Below, piece by piece: positions 1 to 5,278 of a stretch of 6,859 nucleotides of DNA; the stretch's first letter is position 1, and each line of letters starts with the position of its first letter. Position numbers and translations under genes: made by a program. The stretch comes from Chloroflexota bacterium (lineage in GTDB: Bacteria > Chloroflexota > Chloroflexia > Chloroflexales > Kallotenuaceae): assembly GCA_019240175.1 (NCBI GenBank), contig JAFAYS010000737.1, positions 1 through 6,859 of the forward strand, in the 5' to 3' direction. The notes beneath the pieces are model-generated. The model did no database searches. It was not told the origin of the DNA and saw only the letters and a list, made by a program, of their open reading frames with translations.

Positions 1-114
1 GATCAGCACAATGCCGCTTGAGGCCGAGCGATTAATAAACTGTTGCATCGGGCCGAGGATGCGCGCGATCGGTGTGACGCTCCAATGCGGCGCTAAAAAG
101 TTTCGTTGAGCCAT
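1..114 (-). CDS. nhaA: NhaA-type Na+/H+ antiporter, N-terminal 38 codons (cut by left edge)
   Basis: Partial gene reading leftward off the window; only the first 38 residues are present. Residues 18-38 read RILGPMQQFINRSASSGIVLI. This matches the start of NhaA antiporters, where a short cytoplasmic amphipathic segment of the form P-(L/M)-Q-x-F-(I/L) is followed by E/S-A-(A/S)-(S/G)-G-I-x-L, the beginning of transmembrane helix 1. NhaA exchanges Na+ or Li+ for protons across the inner membrane and sets internal pH and sodium. The ATG at 114-112 is supported by a strong Shine-Dalgarno (GGAGG on the minus strand, 126-122) with 7 nt spacing. The N-terminal 17 residues (MAQRNFLAPHWSVTPIA) form a tail before the conserved part. 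A well-formed promoter at 254-283 gives a leader of about 130 nt with considerable predicted structure. The identification rests on a short stretch, so another membrane protein is possible but less likely. Confidence 0.78.
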   Translation of the reverse strand, partial: MAQRNFLAPHWSVTPIARILGPMQQFINRSASSGIVLI

Positions 115-117
115 TCG

Positions 118-126
118 CTCCCCTCC
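118..126 (-). promoter_or_regulatory. Strong Shine-Dalgarno of the nhaA start
   Basis: The minus strand reads GGAGGGGAG, then CGA, then ATG. The GGAGG core sits 7 nt before the start codon, which fixes the nhaA start at base 114. It is the best ribosome binding site in the window and lies outside the folded part of the leader. Confidence 0.75.
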
Positions 127-133
127 ATCCAAA

Positions 134-222
134 AATAGGTACCGGCAACACAAAAAAGAGGCAGCACAACCCGTTGTGACAGCCTCCACCTTGCCCGGAA
201 TTCAGGCTCCGAGCCACCTATT
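134..222 (-). promoter_or_regulatory. Candidate structured leader RNA upstream of nhaA (possible riboswitch or attenuator)
   Basis: Three helices nest without conflict on the minus-strand RNA. A closing helix AAUAGGU (222-216) pairs with ACCUAUU (140-134). A local GGCU-CGG-AGCC hairpin follows (215-205). A second long-range helix CCG(G)GCAA (198-191) pairs with UUGCCGG (148-142), 7 bp with one bulged G. The second helix encloses the U-tailed hairpin at 186-152. The start codon and Shine-Dalgarno are just downstream. Known riboswitch families occur upstream of nhaA genes (the nhaA-I and nhaA-II motif RNAs, reported to sense Li+), but I cannot match this sequence to either consensus by eye. The pairings are visible; function is inferred. 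Confidence 0.45.
152..186 (-). terminator. Intrinsic-terminator-like hairpin with U6 tract in the nhaA leader
   Basis: On the minus strand the RNA reads GAGGC (186-182), UGU, CACAAC, GG, GUUGUG, CU, GCCUC (162-158), then six U's (157-152). The lower GC-rich stem is 5 bp, the upper stem 5-6 bp, with a 3/2 internal loop between them, and the U tract follows immediately. It lies between the predicted nhaA promoter (254-283) and the nhaA ribosome site (118-126). It could therefore act as an attenuator for nhaA. It could also simply end read-through transcripts from the minus-strand gene whose stop is at 340. Both roles are compatible. Confidence 0.6.
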
Positions 223-253
223 CACATATACATTCTTGACTGGATAGGCGTGT

Positions 254-283
254 ATTGTAGCAAGCACTGTGCGCGAACGTCAA
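254..283 (-). promoter_or_regulatory. Predicted sigma-70-type promoter for nhaA
   Basis: The minus strand shows TTGACG (283-278), an 18-nt spacer, then TGC-TACAAT (262-254), giving a 5/6 -35 match, an extended -10 TGN and a 5/6 -10 match. Transcription would start near 247, leaving a leader of about 133 nt before the nhaA ATG at 114. It is the most complete promoter in the window. The same TGN-TACAAT-AC core recurs at 1138 and 5115 on the plus strand. Confidence 0.65.
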
Positions 284-339
284 CTTTAGCGCCCCGGCAC
301 CCAAACTATGCTCGCCGCGTACCGCCTGTTTCGATTAGT

Positions 340-1002
340 TCAGCCCGTTGGCAGCGCATGCTGTTCGATCGCCTGTCGACGCTGGGTACACGCCACGGCC
401 AGCTGCTGCCAGGTCTCCGCGATTTCGCTAGCCGGCAGTTTGACTGCGCGCTTCCACTCGGCGACACACCGGCAGCGGTACTCGCTCCCCAGATTAGCCA
501 TAATCCAGCGCTCATATCCGGCGATCCAGGTGAGCGAGGCGCTAAGCAGTGTCAACAAGCAGCGCCACTCGCCGGCGCTGGCCGGCTTTTGCATGACGGG
601 CAGCTGCGCCATCTCCCAGATCGTGGTAGGGAGCTCAACACTCGATGTCAGCTGCGGCGTGAAACCACAGCGCGGCAGATACACAGCGCCATGCCCGGAA
701 TCGCTGTAGAGCAGGCCAAAGCCCCAGAGCACCACCGCGCGCGTCGCGTCAAGCTTGAGGCTGTAGGCGCTGCTGCCCAGCTTGCCCTTGGGAGGACGAT
801 GCCGCTCGAAGCCATGCGCCAGCAGCAGATTCCCTTGCGCGCGGCAGATATCGCGGCCCCAGCACCAGCCCTGAAGATTGAGCAGCGGCGTACCGCGACG
901 ACGTACTTCGGACGGCACGCAGAGCAACGAGCGCGCAGCGGGCGGCGGTGTTGACTGTGTTTGATGATGCTTGCGAGTTGATTTCATTCCTGGCTCCGAC
1001 AT
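340..1002 (-). CDS. Hypothetical protein, about 215-220 aa, family not recognised
   Basis: The longest sensible reading of this region is on the minus strand, 220 codons from ATG at 1002, with TGA at 342-340. I do not recognise the family. Residues 1-30 are polar, basic and proline-rich (probably disordered). From about residue 34 the protein looks folded: RRGTPLLNLQGWCWGRDI (35-52), then GFERHRPP (64-71), a hydrophobic VVLWGFGLLY (90-99), and a Trp-rich C-terminal half with WIAGYERW (159-166) and regularly spaced Trp. It has seven cysteines but no CxxC metal motif, no signal peptide and no convincing membrane helix; it is probably cytoplasmic. A second ATG at 987-985 (Met6) has GGAG 6 nt upstream, whereas the first ATG has no Shine-Dalgarno, so the real start may be 987. 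A consensus TATAAT lies at 1035-1030. The antisense frame (250-954, plus) is Arg/Ala/Gln-rich and looks like a shadow. Confidence 0.6.
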   Translation of the reverse strand: MSEPGMKSTRKHHQTQSTPPPAARSLLCVPSEVRRRGTPLLNLQGWCWGRDICRAQGNLLLAHGFERHRPPKGKLGSSAYSLKLDATRAVVLWGFGLLYSDSGHGAVYLPRCGFTPQLTSSVELPTTIWEMAQLPVMQKPASAGEWRCLLTLLSASLTWIAGYERWIMANLGSEYRCRCVAEWKRAVKLPASEIAETWQQLAVACTQRRQAIEQHALPTG

Positions 1003-1029
1003 ATAACTTATTTATTGATATATTATCTC

Positions 1030-1057
1030 ATTATATACAAGGACTAATAAAACACAA
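1030..1057 (-). promoter_or_regulatory. Predicted promoter of the minus-strand hypothetical gene
   Basis: The minus strand has a perfect TATAAT (1035-1030), with a weak -35 TTGTGT (1057-1052) 16 nt upstream. The region is strongly AT-rich. Transcription would start near 1023, about 36 nt before the Met6 start that carries a Shine-Dalgarno, or 20 nt before the first ATG. The -35 match is only 3/6, so an activator bound upstream (see the palindrome at 1063-1076) is plausible. Confidence 0.4.
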
Positions 1058-1062
1058 ATAGA

Positions 1063-1076
1063 AATACTCGAGTATT
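1063..1076. promoter_or_regulatory. Perfect 14-bp palindrome AATACTCGAGTATT, candidate operator
   Basis: AATACTCGAGTATT is its own reverse complement over all 14 bases. It sits in the 150-bp AT-rich gap between the divergent hypothetical and oxidase genes. It abuts the upstream side of the predicted minus-strand -35 (1052-1057) and is centred about 83 bp before the oxidase start. A dimeric regulator acting on either or both promoters would fit. No regulator gene is adjacent in the window. Confidence 0.4.
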
Positions 1077-1137
1077 ATCCACTAGTTGTACTCTTCTTCT
1101 TTGAAATACCATCTCAAATACAGGCAAAGAGCGACAG

Positions 1138-1146
1138 TGCTACAAT
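1138..1146 (+). promoter_or_regulatory. Extended -10 promoter placing the oxidase ATG at +1 (leaderless candidate)
   Basis: TGC-TACAAT at 1138-1146 is an extended -10 element. I see no acceptable -35 at the usual distance (around 1118-1123). The ATG begins at 1153, seven bases after the -10, where transcription would normally start. No Shine-Dalgarno precedes the ATG. Together these suggest a leaderless mRNA for the oxidase operon. Confidence 0.45.
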
Positions 1147-1152
1147 ACGCTC

Positions 1153-4100
1153 ATGGCTAGCGATGCACTTGTAGCGGATCTTCGGCGGGCGGTCGACGGC
1201 GAGATTTACGCCGACCGCATCATGCGCGCGCTCTACGCGACGGACGCCTCGCCCTACCAGATCGATCCGGTCGCGGTGGTTGTGCCGCGCAGCGAAGAGG
1301 CCGTGCGCGCGACGCTGGCAGTTGCTCGCAACCACGGCGTGCCGATCGTGGCACGCGGCGCGGCGACCAGCCTGGCCGGGCAAACCGTCGGCGCGGCGAT
1401 CCAGCTGGACTTCTCGAAATATCTCAACGGGATTCTGGAGCTAAACGCCGCCGAGAGCTGGGTGCGTGTCCAGCCGGGCATGGTGCTGGATCATCTGAAC
1501 GGCGAGCTAGCCGGCCATGGCCTGAAGTTCGCGCCGGATGTTTCGCCCTCGAATCGCGCGACGATCGGCGGCATGATCGCCAATAATTCGTCGGGCGCGT
1601 ACTCGCTGCGCTACGGCAAAACTATCGATCATGTGCTGGAATTGCGCGTGCTGCTCAGCGACGGCAGCGAGACCACGCTGCTGCCCATGGCCTCCGGCGC
1701 ATGGCAGGCGAAGTGCGACCAGCCAGATCTTGAGGGCGCGTGCTATCGCGTGGTGACAGAGTTAGCCCAACAGCACCGCGACGAGATCGAGCGGCGCTAT
1801 CCCAAGATTATGCGGCGCGTCGGCGGCTATAACCTCGACGCGTTTGTGGCCGACGGATCGCTGAGCCTAGCCAACCTGATCGTCGGCTCGGAGGGCACGC
1901 TAGCGCTGATTCTAGAGGCCAAGCTGCGACTGGTGCCACGTCCAGCCGCCAGCGGTGTTGTGCTGCTTGAGTTCGCCGATCTGTTTGCCGCGCTGGATGC
2001 GGTCGTGCCCTGCCTGGAGTGCGCGCCGGTCGCCGTCGAGCTACTCGACGATCTGCTGCTGGATCTGACACGACGCTCGCTGGCCTTCAAGGACTCGCTG
2101 GCGATCCTCAAGACCGAGGCCGCCGCGCTGCTGCTGGTCGAGTTTTTTGGCGACGACGATGCGGATGTCGCGACGCAGATCGATCGGCTGCTGGTGCATC
2201 TACCGTCCCGCGCGCAAGTTGCGGCGGTCACACGCGCGATCACGCCCGCCGAAAAAGCGCCGATCTGGCTGGTGCGCAAAGCGGGGCTGCCGCTGCTGCA
2301 AAGCATGTCGCCCGGCCTCAAGCCGGAAACCTGCGTCGAAGACAGCGCGGTGCCGCCCGAGCATCTGGCGGCCTATATCCGGCGCTTCAAAGCGCTGATT
2401 GAGGCGCACGGCACGATCGCAGCATTTTACGGCCATGCCAGCGTAGGACTGCTGCATGTGCGGCCACTGCTCAACCTGCACAATCCAGGCGACGTCGGCA
2501 AATTTCGGGCTCTCTCGGAGGGCATTCGCGATCTGGTGCTTGAGTACGGCGGCGCGGTCAGCGGCGAGCACGGCGACGGCCTGATTCGCTCCGAGCACAA
2601 CCGCGCGATCTTCGGCCCTGAGCTGTACGCAGCCTTCCAGGCGATCAAGCGTACCTTCGATCCGCAGAGCATCTTGAATCCCGGCAAAATTGTGGACGCG
2701 CCGCCGCTCGACTCGCATCTGCGCTATGTGCCGGCGCGCGGCGTGCCGGTGGCGCTGCGCACACACTTTGCCTTTGGCGACAGCGAGAACATGCTTGGCG
2801 CGGCGGAGCTGTGCAACGGCAACGGCGCATGTCGCAAAACCGACAGTGGGACGATGTGTCCCAGCTACATGGTCACACGCGACGAGGCGCACTCGACGCG
2901 GGGGCGCGCCAACGCGCTGCGACTGGCCTTGGGCGGCGCGCTGCCCGCTGCGGAGCTATGGAGCGATCGCATGCATGACGTGCTCGATCTATGCATCGAG
3001 TGCAAAGGCTGCACCGCCGAATGTCCCTCGCGAGTCAACATGACGCGGCTGAAAAGCGAGTGGCTGGCGCACTACTATCAGCGTCACGGCACGCCGCTGC
3101 GCGCCCGGCTCTTCGGCCAGATCCACACGCTCAATCGTATCGGCTCGGCGCTGGCTCCGCTCTCGAACTGGCTGCTCCACGCGCCCGGCATCGGCCTGCT
3201 CAACGAGCGATTGCTCGGCATCAGCCGCGCGCGTCCGCTGCCGTCGTTCGCCCGGCAGCCGTTCGAGCAGTGGTTTGCCGAACGAGAACCAAGAACCGGG
3301 TGCCCTCTGGGCGACCTAGAACCTAGGGGAAGAATAAGGGAACAAGGGAACAAGGGAACAAAGCAGTACCACAATTCCCCTCGCCTGCCGCAATGGAGGC
3401 GGAAGCCCGCCGACATTCGGGGAAGGGGGAAGTCGCGCAGCGACGAGGGTGAGAGCCATAATCAAGAACCAAGAACCAAAAACCAAAACCCGGGTGAGGG
3501 CCGCACTGTCGTGCTCTTTCCCGATACGTTCACGCGCTTCAACGAGCCGCAGATCGGTATCGCCGCGACGAAGCTGCTGGAAGCGCTGGGCTACACGGTG
3601 ATCATCCCGCGTCGGCTGGTCTGCTGCGGTCGTCCGATGATCTCGAAAGGTTTGTTGCATGAGGCGAAGCGAGCAGCCCAGCAGCAGCTTGAGTGGCTCG
3701 CGCCCTACGCGGCTCATGGCCTCCCGATCGTTGGGCTGGAGCCGTCGTGCTTGCTCACCTTCCGCGACGAATACCTGGATCTGCTGGACGATCCGCGCTG
3801 CCAGCAGCTACGCGACCACAGTTTGCTGCTGGACGAGTTCTTGAGCCGAGAGCTAGAGCGCGGCGCGTTTCCTGCTGATCTCCTGGCAGCGGCTGAGCCC
3901 GGACAGCCCGCGCTGGTACACGGACACTGCCACCAGAAAGCGCTGGCCTCGACTGCGCCGACGCTGGCGCTGCTGCGGGCAGCCGGCTTCGAGCCGCGCG
4001 AAGTCGATAGCGGCTGCTGTGGCATGGCCGGCTCGTTTGGCTATGAGCGCGAACACTACACGATCTCGCTCGACATCGGTGAGCGCAGGCTGCTGCCAGC

Positions 4101-4269
4101 CGTGCGGGCATCCACCGACGAGACTTCGATCGTCGCGATGGGCACGAGTTGTCGCCAGCAGATCCGGCATGGAGCCGGACGATCGGCGCAACATATCGCC
4201 GAGATCTTGTGGACGCGCATCGCCGCAGGACAAACCGACGAAGGCGCGGCAGCCTTGGCCAAGGAATAA
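1153..4269 (+). CDS. FAD-linked oxidase fused to Fe-S and CCG domains (D-lactate/2-hydroxyacid dehydrogenase type)
   Basis: 1038 aa, close to the roughly 950-1020 aa of the YdiJ-like single-chain family, which oxidises D-lactate or related 2-hydroxyacids and passes electrons to a membrane acceptor. Domains in order: FAD-binding type 4, about 38-180, with RGAATSLAGQT (68-78) and MIANNSSGAYSLRYGKT (141-157); FAD-oxidase C-terminal, about 210-515, with GSEGTL (245-250), GHASVGLLHVRP (427-438), GEHGDGLIRS (471-480) and LNPGKI; ferredoxin-like cysteines C554, C560, C569-P and CxxCxxCxxxCP (614-625); then two CCG (heterodisulfide reductase-type) repeats with CCG at 824-826, EPSC (863-866), HGHCHQK (923-929), CCG at 955-957 and C1000. 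It is probably cytoplasmic and membrane-associated. The ATG at 1153 is the only start: a stop lies in frame at 1102 with no other initiator between. Residues about 711-781 are an anomalous repeat-derived linker. Exact substrate (D-lactate, glycolate or another) cannot be told from sequence. Confidence 0.92.
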   Translation: MASDALVADLRRAVDGEIYADRIMRALYATDASPYQIDPVAVVVPRSEEAVRATLAVARNHGVPIVARGAATSLAGQTVGAAIQLDFSKYLNGILELNAAESWVRVQPGMVLDHLNGELAGHGLKFAPDVSPSNRATIGGMIANNSSGAYSLRYGKTIDHVLELRVLLSDGSETTLLPMASGAWQAKCDQPDLEGACYRVVTELAQQHRDEIERRYPKIMRRVGGYNLDAFVADGSLSLANLIVGSEGTLALILEAKLRLVPRPAASGVVLLEFADLFAALDAVVPCLECAPVAVELLDDLLLDLTRRSLAFKDSLAILKTEAAALLLVEFFGDDDADVATQIDRLLVHLPSRAQVAAVTRAITPAEKAPIWLVRKAGLPLLQSMSPGLKPETCVEDSAVPPEHLAAYIRRFKALIEAHGTIAAFYGHASVGLLHVRPLLNLHNPGDVGKFRALSEGIRDLVLEYGGAVSGEHGDGLIRSEHNRAIFGPELYAAFQAIKRTFDPQSILNPGKIVDAPPLDSHLRYVPARGVPVALRTHFAFGDSENMLGAAELCNGNGACRKTDSGTMCPSYMVTRDEAHSTRGRANALRLALGGALPAAELWSDRMHDVLDLCIECKGCTAECPSRVNMTRLKSEWLAHYYQRHGTPLRARLFGQIHTLNRIGSALAPLSNWLLHAPGIGLLNERLLGISRARPLPSFARQPFEQWFAEREPRTGCPLGDLEPRGRIREQGNKGTKQYHNSPRLPQWRRKPADIRGRGKSRSDEGESHNQEPRTKNQNPGEGRTVVLFPDTFTRFNEPQIGIAATKLLEALGYTVIIPRRLVCCGRPMISKGLLHEAKRAAQQQLEWLAPYAAHGLPIVGLEPSCLLTFRDEYLDLLDDPRCQQLRDHSLLLDEFLSRELERGAFPADLLAAAEPGQPALVHGHCHQKALASTAPTLALLRAAGFEPREVDSGCCGMAGSFGYEREHYTISLDIGERRLLPAVRASTDETSIVAMGTSCRQQIRHGAGRSAQHIAEILWTRIAAGQTDEGAAALAKE
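3285..3496 (+). repeat. Repeat-rich element read in frame inside the oxidase linker
   Basis: About 210 bp between the Fe-S and CCG domains looks unlike the flanking gene. It is bounded by direct repeats AGAACCAAGAACC (3285-3297 and 3465-3477, exactly 180 bp apart), each followed by CCGGGTG (3296-3302 and 3490-3496). Inside are three tandem GGGAACAA units (3338-3361) and small inverted repeats: GCCC/GGGC (3302-3312), CCTAG/CTAGG (3315-3327), CGCCT/AGGCG (3382-3401), GGCGG/CCGCC (3398-3411), GTCGC/GCGAC (3432-3444), with TTCCCC/GGGGAA (3375-3380, 3419-3424) enclosing part of it. The protein product is about 70 polar, Arg/Lys/Gly/Asn/Gln-rich residues in which EPRT occurs twice, 60 residues apart. 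It keeps the frame and has no stop. It resembles intergenic repeats that have landed in a tolerant linker, comparable in principle to Rickettsia palindromic elements. Confidence 0.7.
3338..3361 (+). repeat. Three tandem GGGAACAA octamers
   Basis: GGGAACAA is repeated three times without error, preceded by a partial copy (AATAAGGGAACAA). The period of 8 is not a multiple of 3, so the repeat encodes EQGNKGTK-like sequence and not a peptide repeat. That indicates a DNA-level origin. Copy number could vary only in steps of three units without breaking the oxidase frame. Confidence 0.85.
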
Positions 4270-4271
4270 TC

Positions 4272-4286
4272 AGGAGAAGCAGGGAG
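4272..4286 (+). promoter_or_regulatory. Ribosome binding region of the DUF2270 gene
   Basis: AGGAG (4272-4276) lies 12 nt before the ATG at 4289, and AGGGAG (4281-4286) lies 2 nt before it. Both fall in the 19-nt gap after the oxidase stop. This decides the start at 4289: the open frame extends back to 4019, but that part overlaps the conserved CCG region of the oxidase. Confidence 0.6.
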
Positions 4287-4288
4287 CT

Positions 4289-5050
4289 ATGCAGCCACGA
4301 AATACAAGCTCACCGCTTGCGCCCGCCGTGATGGTCCATTTTTATCGCGGTGTGATGGATCTGTCCACGACCTGGCGTTCGCGGATCGACAACACAACCA
4401 ACTGGGCCGTCGTCACCGCCGGCAGTATTGCTAGCTTTTTGCTGAGCGACCCCAGCCATCCACATCTGATGGCGCTGCTGGGCATGTTCCTGGTGTTTGC
4501 GTTTCTGGCGATCGAGGCGCGGCGCTTTCGCTTCTACGATCTGTGGAGCGGCTGGGTGCGGCTGATGGAGACCGAGTACTACGCGCCGCTGCTGCAGTAC
4601 AACCAGATCGAGAGCTCGGAGCAGTGGCACGCCATGCTCCGCTGCGATCTGGAAGAGCCGCACTTTAAGATCAGCCTGATCGAGGCAATGGGCCGCCGGC
4701 TGCGCCACAACTACTACGCGATCTTCGCGTTTATGTTGCTGCTGTGGCTGGTCAAGCTGTTGCCGTCTGCCGATCCGCAGCCCGGCCAGTGCACTGCCTT
4801 TTTACAGTGCGCCGCAATTGGCTCGATCCCTGGCGGCGTGGTGCTGGGTCTGGTCGGGCTGTTCTACGCGTATCTGATCGGCCTGATGCTCTTCACGCCC
4901 AAGCTGATCGGCACCGGCACTGAGCTGATCGAGCGCCGCACGATCTTTCGGCGGATGGTCGCGCCCGACGCGCAGCTGGTCGGATTCAAGCGTCACGGCG
5001 AACTGCCCTACATTGTCGGCAGCGCGGCGCGGCCACCCGAGGAAGATTAG
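4289..5050 (+). CDS. DUF2270 family integral membrane protein
   Basis: 253 aa, start chosen at the ATG after AGGAG/AGGGAG. The N-terminal signature FYRGVMDLSTTWRSRIDNTTNW (18-39; read here as FYRG, TTWR and TTNW blocks) and IEARRFRFYDLW (75-86) match the DUF2270 family, small membrane proteins of unknown function found in several bacterial phyla and haloarchaea. Predicted membrane segments: about 39-53, 58-77, 142-159 and 176-203; a cytoplasm-facing polar stretch at 80-140 joins helices 2 and 3. The C-terminal 50 residues are basic then acidic. The gene follows the oxidase by 19 nt on the same strand, with no promoter or terminator between, so the two are probably one operon. Co-transcription hints at a membrane partner or anchoring role for the oxidase, but nothing in the sequence proves it. 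Confidence 0.85.
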   Translation: MQPRNTSSPLAPAVMVHFYRGVMDLSTTWRSRIDNTTNWAVVTAGSIASFLLSDPSHPHLMALLGMFLVFAFLAIEARRFRFYDLWSGWVRLMETEYYAPLLQYNQIESSEQWHAMLRCDLEEPHFKISLIEAMGRRLRHNYYAIFAFMLLLWLVKLLPSADPQPGQCTAFLQCAAIGSIPGGVVLGLVGLFYAYLIGLMLFTPKLIGTGTELIERRTIFRRMVAPDAQLVGFKRHGELPYIVGSAARPPEED

Positions 5051-5068
5051 CCCAGGCTGTGACAATAT

Positions 5069-5088
5069 CCGGCGACCGGCATTTATTT
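5069..5088 (+). terminator. Weak terminator-like hairpin after the DUF2270 gene
   Basis: CCGG-CGA-CCGG (5069-5079) is followed by CATTTATTT. The stem is only 4 bp and the T-rich tail is interrupted, so this is at best a weak intrinsic terminator. Its position, 19 bases after the stop at 5050, is right for ending the oxidase-DUF2270 transcript. Confidence 0.25.
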
Positions 5089-5114
5089 AACCAGGATGTT
5101 TGTCTGAGACCGTG

Positions 5115-5123
5115 TGTTACAAT
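5115..5123 (+). promoter_or_regulatory. Extended -10 promoter upstream of prsW
   Basis: TGT-TACAAT at 5115-5123 is an extended -10; no good -35 is visible at 16-18 nt. Transcription would begin near 5130, giving a leader of about 153 nt before the prsW ATG. It supports prsW being a separate unit from the operon upstream. Confidence 0.45.
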
Positions 5124-5246
5124 ACGAGCAGAGGCCAAGCCTTTGTTCATTACTTGTTAGCGATATGTGTCGATCAATGACGCCAACCCAAATCATCCCC
5201 CACATCATACGCCGCCCCTCTCGCGCTGCCGATCCCATTACAACAC

Positions 5247-5278
5247 ATTGCCAATATCGGCCCAACGGATTGGGCAAT
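5247..5278 (+). promoter_or_regulatory. Two mutually exclusive hairpins over the prsW translation start region
   Basis: GCCCAA (5260-5265), loop CGGA, TTGGGC (5270-5275) forms a perfect 6-bp stem ending 7 nt before the ATG. Alternatively ATTGCCAAT (5247-5255) pairs with ATTGGGCAAT (5269-5278), 9 bp with one bulged G. Both use 5270-5275, so they cannot coexist. There is no Shine-Dalgarno of usual strength here. Confidence 0.4.

Larger units (their letters stand above)
1003..1152. other. AT-rich divergent intergenic region
   Basis: 150 bp, roughly two-thirds A+T against about 60% G+C in the genes. It separates the minus-strand hypothetical gene from the plus-strand oxidase gene. It contains a TATAAT on the minus strand, the 14-bp palindrome, a pyrimidine run CTCTTCTTCTTT (1091-1102) and the plus-strand extended -10. 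No small ORF is convincing. Confidence 0.7.

Noticed and set aside
32..217. 61-codon minus-strand frame overlapping the left end
   Set aside because: It overlaps the nhaA start in another frame and covers the folded leader; the nhaA frame has the strong Shine-Dalgarno and family sequence.
250..954. 234-codon open frame on the plus strand opposite the hypothetical gene
   Set aside because: Arg/Ala/Gln-rich shadow composition, no ribosome site or promoter, and the minus-strand frame over the same bases reads like a real protein with its own TATAAT and GGAG.
1101..1106. TTGAAA as the -35 of the oxidase promoter
   Set aside because: It is 34 nt from the TACAAT at 1141, about twice the usual spacing, and no -10 lies 16-18 nt downstream.
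2200..2892. 230-codon minus-strand frame inside the oxidase gene
   Set aside because: Antisense of a gene with unambiguous FAD and Fe-S motifs; a typical GC-rich shadow frame.
2963..2970. GCGATCGC octamer as evidence for a cyanobacterial (HIP1) genome
   Set aside because: Only two copies in 6.9 kb (here and near 6164); the enrichment is at CGATCG, not the full octamer, so it does not support cyanobacterial origin.
3283..3496. Short tandem and inverted repeats considered as a CRISPR array or attachment site
   Set aside because: Repeats are too short and irregular, with no uniform spacers, and no cas, integrase or transposase gene is present.
4019..4288. N-terminal extension of the DUF2270 frame back to 4019
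   Set aside because: It overlaps the conserved CCG end of the oxidase in another frame; the Shine-Dalgarno-linked ATG at 4289 begins the conserved DUF2270 sequence.
5083..5277. 64-codon minus-strand frame in the gap before prsW
   Set aside because: Starts with TTG, has no ribosome site, no recognisable sequence, and covers the predicted prsW leader.
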